NCBI GenBank assembly: GCA_017521405.1
Contig: JAFXCP010000021.1
Location: forward strand, 62,001 to 126,000
Source of the DNA: Akkermansia sp.
GTDB lineage: Bacteria; Verrucomicrobiota; Verrucomicrobiia; Verrucomicrobiales; Akkermansiaceae
Direction of reading: 5' to 3'
Length of the DNA stretch: 64,000 nucleotides
Shown here: one piece after another, positions 1 through 6,151 of the stretch
Numbering within the stretch: the first letter of the stretch is position 1
Layout of the letters: each line of letters begins with the position of its first letter
Notes under the pieces: model-generated
Told to the model about the DNA's origin: nothing
Databases searched by the model: none
What the model saw: only the letters and a program-made list of their open reading frames with translations
Made by a program: the position numbers and the translations under genes

Positions 1-92
1 ATGCAAGCGAAACCAACGATTACCACGGCATGGGCTTCCTGCGTATCCCTCTTAGTGAGGTAATGAACGCACGCCCTCAGGCACAGAAATAA
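1..92 (+). CDS. C-terminal end of an unidentified protein (partial)
   Basis: Reading frame 3 is open from the window edge to a TAA at 90-92 and gives the last 29 residues of a protein that starts outside the window. Visible residues include YHGMGFLRIPLSEV. The GF-plus-hydrophobic ending faintly resembles the end of formylglycine-generating-enzyme-like (SUMF1) domains, but this is too little to assign a function. A clean terminator hairpin starts 25 bp after the stop, which supports this being a genuine gene end. Confidence 0.5.
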   Translation, partial: ASETNDYHGMGFLRIPLSEVMNARPQAQK

Positions 93-117
93 CCCCGCTT
101 AACATCATCTGTTGCAG

Positions 118-150
118 CAGCCGCCTCATCTTCCGGGGCGGCTGTTTTTT
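118..150 (+). terminator. Rho-independent terminator
   Basis: An 8-bp stem (CAGCCGCC at 118-125 with GGCGGCTG at 137-144) is followed by six T. It ends the gene entering from the left edge. Confidence 0.85.
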
Positions 151-274
151 CATTATGGCAGCAATTGGAGCATTGGACGATGCATAGCAAAAAGATGGCA
201 CTTCGTTATGCAGTGTGGGCATACCCCATTCCCGGAGTAGAAAAAGGCGTCAATTTTGGGCTCTTCTGCAATAA

Positions 275-487
275 TTGTGGAAGAGCCAAATATTCAAGAA
301 ACTGGGGCGAACGATTAGGCAATGGTTTGAACCCATCATCCGTATGTGGAGGTTCTCAAAGAGCAATGGAATCACGGAGGTTTTCCACCGAAAAATGAAA
401 TTAATTCAACACCGCGCTTATGGCTATCGCAACTTCCAAAATTACCGGTTAAGAGTGTTAATTGAATGTGGGCACGTTGTGATATGA
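275..487 (+). pseudogene. ISL3-type transposase C-terminal fragment
   Basis: About 65 codons match the C-terminus of ISL3-family transposases. The SNGITEVFHRKMKLIQHRAYG stretch and the following YRNFQNYRLRVL are the usual ending of that family. The same frame has a stop just upstream (268-270) and no N-terminal or DDE catalytic region is present, so this is a broken remnant, not an active element. A full ISL3 transposase is about 400 aa. Short direct repeats containing AATTGGGCTTGA follow the fragment at about 506-546 and may be the old element end. It marks this left side as a zone of past insertion. Confidence 0.7.
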
Positions 488-852
488 AAATTCAAATTCC
501 ACAAAAATTGGGCTTGATCCGCTTGACCCCAAAATTGGGCTTGACCCAAAAATGAAACAGGCGGTAGATTCACGAAAAATCTACCGCCCATTTGTGAAAG
601 TGGCGTTAACGAGCCATCAGCTTGGGAAAATTGAGCCCGGAATTCGTTTTTTTCGTTTTTCCTACGTTCAGCCCAAGCAAATATGGAATCACATTATAAT
701 ATATTGGATAAAACGTTTTATGAAATCCGCTTCGCAATTCAGGAGAATCTCACATCGCTTGTAAGAGGTCATGGCAAATGAAATACAGCATTCTCGTGGG
801 TACTGTTACCTTATAATGGAGCAACATGCCAAAATAGTTCCGTTTAGAGCAC
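488..852. other. Noncoding stretch after transposase remnant
   Basis: No convincing gene is seen. It contains two copies of a repeat around AATTGGGCTTGA (about 506-546) and a 10-bp perfect hairpin (560-569 with 579-588, GGCGGTAGAT arms) without a clear T-run. The rest is AT-rich sequence whose short open frames show no recognisable domain. Confidence 0.4.
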
Positions 853-881
853 TTGAAAGAGGAATTCCTATCTGGTAGAAT
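853..881 (+). promoter_or_regulatory. Promoter of the small hydrophobic peptide mRNA
   Basis: TTGAAA (853-858), 17 bp, TAGAAT (876-881). Predicted start is near 888, giving a leader of about 137 nt before the peptide start codon, unusually long for this genome. Confidence 0.65.
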
Positions 882-1024
882 ACAGCTGCTCTTCCGCTAT
901 CAGTTCGGCTGGTAGGTGGCCACGTCACCTATCGGCGGAGAGTAACCAGTCCTGTCCGCTAAAGGGACGTGTCCGCAAGGGTACGGAACAGCAGTTGAAC
1001 CAGACTGGAGGAGATTAACACGAA

Positions 1025-1096
1025 ATGTCTGTAGTATCGTGGATCGAGCTCATTGTGCTGATTGTACAAATAGTGATATTTGTCGTGAAGCTCTAA
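1025..1096 (+). CDS. Small hydrophobic peptide, candidate type I toxin
   Basis: A 23-residue ORF that begins MSVVSW and is mostly I/V/L, with a single membrane-spanning stretch (about residues 7-21) and a Lys near the C-terminus. It has its own promoter (853-881), a strong GGAGGAG ribosome-binding site at 1007-1013 (11 nt before ATG), and a terminator at 1104-1147, so it is a complete monocistronic gene. Size, hydrophobicity and the long structured leader match type I toxin peptides (Ibs, ShoB, TisB, ZorO class) in style, but no family sequence is recognised. Ten bases over its start codon (1026-1035) are perfectly complementary to the short RNA encoded just downstream. Membrane toxicity is inferred. 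Alternatives are a membrane micropeptide of another role. Confidence 0.65.
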   Translation: MSVVSWIELIVLIVQIVIFVVKL

Positions 1097-1103
1097 TGGC
1101 TCA

Positions 1104-1147
1104 GCGCAGTTGGGCTCGCCACCCAGCTGCGCACCTTCTTTTTAGTT
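1104..1147 (+). terminator. Terminator of the small peptide gene
   Basis: An 11-bp stem (1104-1114 with 1122-1132, one G-U pair) is followed by T-rich sequence. It begins 8 nt after the peptide stop codon. Confidence 0.85.
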
Positions 1148-1175
1148 TTTTTGAGTTTATACTTTTAGTAAAAGC

Positions 1176-1203
1176 TTGACAACAGCGTTAATTTTAGTAT
1201 CAT
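1176..1203 (+). promoter_or_regulatory. Promoter of a short RNA
   Basis: TTGACA (1176-1181), 16 bp, TATCAT (1198-1203). The perfect -35 makes it one of the strongest-looking promoters in the window. Predicted start is near 1210. Confidence 0.6.
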
Positions 1204-1209
1204 TTCCTC

Positions 1210-1292
1210 AGAAATCCACTACAGACAGTGTGACATTTCCAAGTTTCCGGAGCTTTCCCAACGGCGTAAAGGGAAAGCTCCGCTTCTTTTTT
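1210..1292 (+). ncRNA. Candidate small RNA antitoxin (about 80 nt)
   Basis: The segment is bounded by a strong promoter (1176-1203) and a strong terminator (11-bp perfect stem GGAGCTTTCCC 1249-1259 with 1271-1281, then a T-run to 1292). It contains no ORF. Its 5' part can pair with the peptide mRNA: ACTACAGACA (1218-1227) is the exact complement of 1026-1035. In an alternative register GACATTTC (1232-1239) complements 1022-1029, while 1218-1223 pairs with 1030-1035. ATCC (1214-1217) adds pairing with 1041-1044. The paired target covers the start codon, so blocking of translation is the natural inference. It is encoded in tandem on the same strand as the peptide gene. Confidence 0.6.
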
Positions 1293-1300
1293 CGTCTTAA

Positions 1301-1501
1301 CCGAATCAGATAGTCATCATCGAGACCAAGGGCGACCATCTGGCCAATGAGGAGACGCTGGCCAAGCTGCACTTGGGCAGAGCGTGGCAGGAACAAGCCG
1401 GGCCGGGGTATCGCTATTTCCTCGTGTTCCAAGACAAGGATATCAGCATGAACGGGGCGTACCCCATGAGCGAGTTCCTCAAGATTCCGGCCGAACTGTA
1501 A
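1301..1501 (+). pseudogene. Type III restriction subunit (Res) C-terminal fragment
   Basis: A 66-codon open stretch follows a TAA in the same frame (1298-1300) and ends at a TAA (1499-1501). It encodes IVIIETKGDHLANEE and then LGRAWQEQAG with YRYFLVFQDKD, the typical C-terminus of type III restriction helicase/nuclease subunits. The helicase domain and the Mod methyltransferase are absent. It is a decayed tail left by deletion and starts directly after the short-RNA terminator. Confidence 0.7.
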
Positions 1502-1647
1502 CCAACGCACAAAACACCACTTTGCACCACATGACCCGCACCCGGCAGACCAAGAGCTCCACTTCGAGCGCATCCTCCCCTTGCAGCCAGTTTTTGAGCC
1601 ATCTGCAACAAAAATGCAGGAAACTCGCAACAAAATGCCCGCCGCGC

Positions 1648-1676
1648 TTGAACAGAAGGGCGGGAATTGATATAAT
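1648..1676 (+). promoter_or_regulatory. Promoter for the 146-aa membrane protein
   Basis: TTGAAC (1648-1653), 17 bp, TATAAT (1671-1676). The predicted leader before the ATG at 1703 is about 20 nt. Confidence 0.65.
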
Positions 1677-1702
1677 GCCCCGTAACAGATACACGCTTAG
1701 TT

Positions 1703-2143
1703 ATGACCATGCCCGCAGCCTCCTTGCCTTCGACGAAAGACTCATGTCGCCGATCCTGGCTTCTTATCAGCGGTGTATGGCTGGGACTCAATGCTCTCGT
1801 GCATCTGTTCTTGTTCCCCTTTTTGCTGTATACGGGCTTGTGCACGCTGTTGATGCCGTTTTCCCTGTGGATTCTTTCTTCCCTGACCACCAGCACCAGA
1901 ACTTACGCGCTGCTGAACATCCCACTCATGCTTTACACACTGGCGTGGTGGTTCACCACCCCTTTGATGGGCTGTTGGTTTACCCTGCTGTGGCTCCCCT
2001 TCATCCCGATGGGGTTCGGAGGTCTCCGCTGTCGCCCAGGCAACAGCCTGACACTTCAATGTGTGCTGTATCTGGTAGCGCTGCTGCCCTACATTGCCAT
2101 GCTGCCGTTTCTTATATTCGTCTTAAGAGATTTCAACAGATGA
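1703..2143 (+). CDS. Small multi-spanning membrane protein, unknown
   Basis: A 146-residue protein not recognised as any family. After a short polar N-terminus it is strongly hydrophobic, with about four membrane segments (roughly residues 19-41, 45-60, 66-98 as one or two passes, and 118-141), joined by short loops containing Trp and Pro. A good promoter lies 27 bp upstream. No ribosome-binding site is obvious, which is common in this window. A second start two codons in (ATG at 1709) is possible. It stands alone in the accessory left zone and no partner gene hints at a function. Confidence 0.6.
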   Translation: MTMPAASLPSTKDSCRRSWLLISGVWLGLNALVHLFLFPFLLYTGLCTLLMPFSLWILSSLTTSTRTYALLNIPLMLYTLAWWFTTPLMGCWFTLLWLPFIPMGFGGLRCRPGNSLTLQCVLYLVALLPYIAMLPFLIFVLRDFNR

Positions 2144-2242
2144 TTCCATCCATTGTGCCACACATCCCCGAATCCTGAACATCACAGCCCTGTGCCTTGC
2201 GGCGATGGGAGAGGCATCTATTCCTATAAAGAAACAAGCATA

Positions 2243-2536
2243 ATGAAAGTTAATAAAGAATTTCTTATATTTTTGATAGGGGTTGCAGTCTTTCTTCTGG
2301 GGGGACTGTTATTTATTGTTCTGCGTTCTTGTGACCATGAATGGCTAGGGATACGTTTATGCTTGTCTGTTTTCATGGGCGTTATGTGGTCTCAATCGAT
2401 TCTGTGCGTTCGCTCCGGGCACTTCGGAGGAATGTACAAAAAAGGGAATCCCGGCCAATTCGCTCTTCGAAAATGGGCCTCGCTCATAGCCAACACAATC
2501 GGCACAGCTGTACTGGTTTGTGTATGGTGTCATTAG
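2243..2536 (+). CDS. Small membrane protein, unknown
   Basis: A 97-residue protein starting MKVNKEF and carrying about three hydrophobic segments (residues 6-26, 33-50 and 76-95). Between the second and third is a basic loop with a Gly-His-Phe-Gly-Gly motif. The frame is open further upstream, but the ATG at 2243 immediately precedes the first membrane segment and is preferred. No family is recognised. It lies 100 bp after another small membrane protein on the same strand but shares no visible similarity with it. Confidence 0.55.
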   Translation: MKVNKEFLIFLIGVAVFLLGGLLFIVLRSCDHEWLGIRLCLSVFMGVMWSQSILCVRSGHFGGMYKKGNPGQFALRKWASLIANTIGTAVLVCVWCH

Positions 2537-2974
2537 TCTGTGAAACGTCCCCAAACACCACATGCAAGCTCTAAGTAGGGCAGGGATTCCGACCATCGCT
2601 TGCAACCTGTCTCGGCGAAGCCTTGACGAAGACGGAGTGTCTTTTTATCGCCTTGCAAGCGATGTTTCATTTTAGGTTGACACTCGGTGAAAAATGGGGC
2701 TTAAACAACTGATTCTGTGTAGCTTCGCAGTTCGAAACATCTTTGCTTGTCGCAGAGTTACCATCTGCTCAAAGTTGCCTAAGCTCACAGAATCAGCGGA
2801 TTATAGATTCGAAGCATCTTTAGTGACCCTAAAAAGCGTTCGCGCTTAGGAAACGGGCTTCCGGCTTCTCTACGATACGCCGTGACGGGTAGGAGTTTTG
2901 GGCTTTAAGAGAGCGATGTCATGCTCATGGGTAAGCCAAGATGTTTGATGACCCATTCTCGTCCGGAGTGTGAT
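2537..2974. other. Noncoding region with two long inverted repeats
   Basis: No gene is seen. Two perfect 11-bp inverted repeats are present: ATCGCTTGCAA (2595-2605) with 2653-2663, and CTGATTCTGTG (2709-2719) with 2786-2796. A near-direct repeat of the form TTCGAARCATCTTT occurs near 2731 and 2808. The arrangement suggests a structured RNA or a miniature repeat element. No T-run follows either pair. Confidence 0.45.
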
Positions 2975-3223
2975 TTAGAAATGCTTAATAGCGTATGCTC
3001 TGCCTGCACCTGTTTTAAGATAGCGTTCGTAAGCAAAGGCTTTTTCTTTGTCACGAAAAGCAATGGCGGTTTCAATATACCATGGTGCAAATTTGGAGGT
3101 GTGGGGGACGTGCCCGGTGTTGTGCATTGCCAAGCGTTCTTGCAAATCATGCGTTACGCCTGTGTAGTGATGTTTCCCGGTAGCGACATCACGCAGAATG
3201 TAGACGTAGTAGAACGAGCCCAT
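2975..3223 (-). CDS. GIY-YIG domain nuclease-like protein
   Basis: An 82-residue single-domain GIY-YIG protein of the UPF0213/YhbQ type. From the chosen ATG it starts MGSFYYVYILRD, with the motif variants YYVYIL and HYTGVT corresponding to GIY and YIG. Then come a conserved Arg (LQERLAMHN), an AIAFRDKEKAFAYERYLK helix with the conserved Glu, and a short C-terminus. The frame is open further upstream, but the family begins just before the YVYIL strand, so the start at 3223 fits. Members are small putative endonucleases of unclear role and are often found as isolated genes, as here. Confidence 0.8.
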   Translation of the reverse strand: MGSFYYVYILRDVATGKHHYTGVTHDLQERLAMHNTGHVPHTSKFAPWYIETAIAFRDKEKAFAYERYLKTGAGRAYAIKHF

Positions 3224-3388
3224 GGAGGTAGTATATGAGGGAGAGGGGGCACAATCAATACAAAAATGGATTTGCACCAGCTTATCTGCCTTGCTTACCA
3301 TTTGTCTTCTGCATCGCGGGTGTGCCCGCTTCCGCACGTTCGTGCTTCAGCGTGGCAGCCTCCCTTTTTTATTTCGTTGTCACGCAAT

Positions 3389-3427
3389 AAAAAAGTTGGC
3401 TTGGCAAACCTAAAGGCTTGCCAAGCC
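3389..3427 (-). terminator. Terminator of tRNA-Ala
   Basis: A 10-bp stem (3398-3407 with 3418-3427) is followed on the minus strand by a T-run (3389-3394). It lies about 30 bp beyond the tRNA 3' end. Confidence 0.8.
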
Positions 3428-3455
3428 GAAGTTTTTTCTCCGAAAAAACGGAGGC

Positions 3456-3528
3456 TGGAGCATAGCGGATTCGAACCGCTGACCTTCTCAATGCCATTGA
3501 GACGCTCTACCAACTGAGCTAATACCCC
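3456..3528 (-). tRNA. tRNA-Ala (anticodon GGC)
   Basis: A cloverleaf on the minus strand: acceptor GGGGTAT pairs with ATGCTCC, the D-arm contains AGCTCAGTTGGTAGAGC, the anticodon arm TCTCA-ATGGCAT-TGAGA gives anticodon GGC, and the T-arm contains GGTTCGAATCC. Discriminator A73. CCA is not encoded. Its promoter (3561-3589) leaves a leader of about 25-30 nt for RNase P to remove. Confidence 0.95.
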
Positions 3529-3560
3529 GATGTGTTGCTGTCCTTCAAGAGGACGAGGGG

Positions 3561-3589
3561 AGTATACACGCAGATGATGAGTTTGGCAA
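3561..3589 (-). promoter_or_regulatory. Promoter of tRNA-Ala
   Basis: On the minus strand: TTGCCA (3589-3584), 17 bp, TATACT (3566-3561). Confidence 0.65.
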
Positions 3590-3606
3590 GTAAAAAATGA
3601 AAAAAA

Positions 3607-4191
3607 TTACGTTAGGCGGGCAAATTGGAGGTGCATCCAGTCATAATCGCGCTGGCGGCCAAGGGAAATGGCTCCATGAGATTCCCATATTTGCCACCAT
3701 GTTTCACATTCCGGGGAGGAGAGTGTGGCTCGGGGTCGTTTGGTGCGGTAGGCATTGGCTGCGGGGGAGAAATCGAGGGCGATGCCCCATGCGTGCATGG
3801 AGAGTGCGGAGCCGTTGGCTGTGGGGCGTAGGTTGTAACTTCCGCCGTAAAGGTCGAGTCCAAGGCGGTGGATGTTGTCCCGGCCGTAATGACAAAGGAT
3901 TTCTTGCAGTGCTTGCTGTACATGGGGGGCGATAAGGCGGTGTACCCGAATGCTGCGTACGGTTTTACCTTCGTAGTAGAGGGGGTATGGCGGGCAGAGG
4001 CTAACAAGGTTTTCTTCCTGCCCGGCGGGACCGAAAATGGATGTTCCGCTGCGTACTTCTTTTTGGGTGGGCCACAGGGGGGTGGTGGGTATACCAAGGG
4101 CAGCGGCAATTGCACTAAGGGTGCGAGGGCCTATGATGCCATCGGGGGTGGTGCCCACTTTGCGCTGGATGTTCCGAATGGTGTTTTTCAT
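3607..4191 (-). CDS. Peptidoglycan peptidase, M15 family, endolysin-like
   Basis: A 194-residue protein with a short N-terminal peptidoglycan-binding-like stretch (about residues 4-34, with TPDGIIGPRTLSAIAAAL) and a C-terminal M15 zinc peptidase domain. The zinc and catalytic motifs are visible: SMHAWGIALDF (His and Asp ligands, about residues 131-141) and DWMHLQF (catalytic Asp region and third His ligand). M15 enzymes cut D-Ala-D-Ala or L-Ala-D-Glu bonds in peptidoglycan. No signal peptide is seen, as for phage lysins that need a holin. The start ATG overlaps the stop of the upstream membrane protein by 4 bp (ATGA), so the two are translationally coupled. Confidence 0.8.
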   Translation of the reverse strand: MKNTIRNIQRKVGTTPDGIIGPRTLSAIAAALGIPTTPLWPTQKEVRSGTSIFGPAGQEENLVSLCPPYPLYYEGKTVRSIRVHRLIAPHVQQALQEILCHYGRDNIHRLGLDLYGGSYNLRPTANGSALSMHAWGIALDFSPAANAYRTKRPRATLSSPECETWWQIWESHGAISLGRQRDYDWMHLQFARLT

Positions 4192-4445
4192 AAGGAGGAG
4201 GGGGTGGCGGTGGGCTGGGGAAGTAAGGTGTGCTGCTCCAAGATGAGGAGGCGGTTGTCCATAGCTCGGAGGACTTCAACGGTTCGGGCTGCGGTGGTGG
4301 ATTGGTCCTGCGCCAGTTGGCGGAAGTCTGTATAGACGAAACACATGAGGCCGAAGCCTCCGAAGGTGATGAGTTCTCGGGTGTAATCACGGAGAAGGCC
4401 GAGGTAATCGCGGAATGGTTTGCACATGTGTGTTGTATAGCGCAT
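4188..4445 (-). CDS. Small membrane protein, holin-like, coupled to M15 peptidase
   Basis: An 85-residue protein with one hydrophobic segment (about residues 25-38, LITFGGFGLMCFVY) followed by a polar helix of probable coiled-coil character (residues 42-75). It shows no strong family match. Its position directly upstream of, and overlapping, the leaderless M15 peptidase mimics a holin/lysin pair. A start at the internal Met7 is also possible. Function is inferred from context only. Confidence 0.5.
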   Translation of the reverse strand: MRYTTHMCKPFRDYLGLLRDYTRELITFGGFGLMCFVYTDFRQLAQDQSTTAARTVEVLRAMDNRLLILEQHTLLPQPTATPSSL

Positions 4446-4478
4446 TCCGCTTGGGTACGCAAGGGGCTAGGCTAAGCA

Positions 4479-4512
4479 AAGCAGCACTTTCCGGGGGTGG
4501 AAAGTGCTGCTT
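4479..4512 (-). terminator. Strong hairpin between lipoprotein and lysis-like pair
   Basis: A 14-bp perfect stem (4479-4492 with 4499-4512) lies 47 bp after the stop of the lipoprotein gene and 34 bp before the start of the holin-like gene, both on the minus strand. The T-tract is weak. Confidence 0.6.
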
Positions 4513-4558
4513 GAGGGTTGGAAAATGTGTTTTCCGTGCTATTTTGCCGATTCCGGGC

Positions 4559-5497
4559 TCAGGGTTGAGCGGGTGTGGCAGGTGCGGGGGCGGCAGCGGC
4601 AGCGGGTGCAGCCGGGGCGGTAGCCGGGGCCACATGCACAGGAGCAGCGGCCGGGGTGGTGGCTACGCTAGCTGCGGCATCCGGTGCTGCAGCGGGTTCC
4701 ACGGGTTTGGGGTTCGTGGTGGGCGGTGCCTCCGGGGGGGTGTAAGCGTAGTAGACGTTTCCATTCACGCTGGCAAAGTAAATGCCACCGGATACGATGC
4801 TGATGCCTACGGTTTTGCCGTTGTATTCGGCAGGGGGATCGACTTTGTAGCGGCGGATTTCGGGGGCTCCGTCTTTATCGGGGTCGCGTACGACAACGGT
4901 GATGGGGCCTTTAATGGGTTCGGCGTTCTCCATGGGGGTGGAGTGGCTGCGCCCTTTATCCATGAATCCGCAGGGGTAGATGGTGCCGGCAGCGTCCTGC
5001 GCCTCCACAAAGATGCGTCCGTTCGTGCAGTTAGTAATCTTGACGGAGTAATTCATGGAACCGGCATGCATGTTCCCGGTGGCGGGCATGGTGGGTTGCA
5101 CGGTCTGGTGAATGTAATTCGTTTGCGGAGCCGTGGGCATGGGCGTAGCGGCAGTGTAACCGGGCTGCTGCATATAGGCCACGGAGGTGGCAGGTGCGAG
5201 AGCCTGATTCATGGTGCCGGATACGGCCTGTTGCATGCCGGCGGCAAAACCTGCGGCGGAAGTGGTGGGGGAGGGCGCAGCGGTGGGGACTCCATAGGCT
5301 GCGGCGTGCTGCTCAAAAGCAGCATCGACAGCCTGTGTGTTCACGGCATAAACCTCCTGACCCGGCAGAGCTACATACTGTGCCGGCTTCTGTGTGTGGG
5401 GAGACACCACCGGAGTAGTGGTGGTGGGCGTTTCGGTTGTGTGGCAAGAGGCTACAAGAAGAGCAGCCCCTGCGGCAAGACAGAGTTTATACTTCAT
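4559..5497 (-). CDS. Lipoprotein with Ala/Pro-rich tail, unknown
   Basis: A 312-residue protein with a lipoprotein signal (MKYKLCLAAGAALLVASC, lipobox LVASC, Cys18), so it is probably anchored to the membrane and exported. A low-complexity Thr/Pro/Ala linker precedes a compact region at about residues 145-255 (YSVKITNCTNGRIFVEAQDA and following) that looks like a small beta-domain. The last 60 residues are almost pure Ala/Pro with scattered Thr and Val, as in wall- or peptidoglycan-spanning linkers. No known family is recognised. Nearby M15 peptidase and rplQ-rpoA genes give no functional hint. Confidence 0.75.
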   Translation of the reverse strand: MKYKLCLAAGAALLVASCHTTETPTTTTPVVSPHTQKPAQYVALPGQEVYAVNTQAVDAAFEQHAAAYGVPTAAPSPTTSAAGFAAGMQQAVSGTMNQALAPATSVAYMQQPGYTAATPMPTAPQTNYIHQTVQPTMPATGNMHAGSMNYSVKITNCTNGRIFVEAQDAAGTIYPCGFMDKGRSHSTPMENAEPIKGPITVVVRDPDKDGAPEIRRYKVDPPAEYNGKTVGISIVSGGIYFASVNGNVYYAYTPPEAPPTTNPKPVEPAAAPDAAASVATTPAAAPVHVAPATAPAAPAAAAAPAPATPAQP

Positions 5498-5591
5498 GCT
5501 GGGGGGAAAGTAGCATAATTATTGCGTCATGGCAAGTCTTAATTGCCGATGGAGTGGTGTGCAAGGTGGATTCTTCTCTGCACCGGGGGCT

Positions 5592-5626
5592 AAAAAGCCG
5601 CTTCTGCGGAAAGCAGAAGCGGCTTT
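5592..5626 (-). terminator. Terminator of rpoA-rplQ operon
   Basis: A 14-bp perfect stem (5594-5607 with 5613-5626) is followed on the minus strand by a T-run, 30 bp past the rplQ stop. Confidence 0.9.
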
Positions 5627-5655
5627 AGAATTGATTTTGTATGTCCTGCGGGTGC

Positions 5656-6096
5656 TTAGGCCTCAGCAGCGGGAGTTTCCGTGGCGGAGGTGGAACCGGT
5701 GGCCGTGGTGGTGGAGGGTGCCACGGGAGCGGTAAGCTGGGGCAGGTCGATGATTTCGATGAGAGCCATGGGGGCGCTGTCCGTCATGCGCTGGCCGAGC
5801 TTCACAATGCGGGTGTAACCGCCCTGACGCTCTTTAGTGGCTTCTGCTACGACGCTGAAGAGCTTAGCCACAACCTTGGGCTGGGGCAGTGTGGCGAGAG
5901 CCTGACGGCGGGCATGCAGGGAGCCATTCTTACCGAGGGTAATGAGTTTCTCCACGTAGGGGCGGAGGGCTTTGGCCTTGGCAAGGGTGGTGGTGATGCG
6001 TCCGTGGCTAATCAGGCTGCAAGCTTGGTTGGCCAGAAGGGCTTTACGGTGGGAAGCGTTACGCTGAAGTTTGGCTTTCTTGACGCCGTGTCTCAT
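5656..6096 (-). CDS. rplQ: 50S ribosomal protein L17
   Basis: A 146-residue bL17. The N-terminal signature MRHGVKKAKLQRNASHRKALLANQ is almost canonical, followed by LISHGRITTTLAKAKALRPYVEKLIT. The family core is about 115-120 aa. Here a Thr/Ala/Pro-rich acidic tail of about 25 residues extends the C-terminus. L17 is part of the large subunit near the exit tunnel. It is transcribed after rpoA with a 55-bp gap, the usual rpoA-rplQ order, and ends at a strong terminator. Confidence 0.97.
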   Translation of the reverse strand: MRHGVKKAKLQRNASHRKALLANQACSLISHGRITTTLAKAKALRPYVEKLITLGKNGSLHARRQALATLPQPKVVAKLFSVVAEATKERQGGYTRIVKLGQRMTDSAPMALIEIIDLPQLTAPVAPSTTTATGSTSATETPAAEA

Positions 6097-6151
6097 AGTC
6101 TTGTGATGTGTTTGGGGTTATGTGTTGTTTTTGGTGATGTGTGCGGGGGCT

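Noticed and set aside
552-764. 70-codon open frame downstream of the transposase remnant
   Set aside because: No recognisable domain, no ribosome-binding site, and it runs through a hairpin and AT-rich noncoding sequence.
1384-2178. 264-codon open frame overlapping the Res fragment and the membrane protein
   Set aside because: The Res tail is clear in one frame, and the frame at 1703 gives a typical membrane protein with its own promoter. The long frame reads Pro/His-rich shadow sequence.
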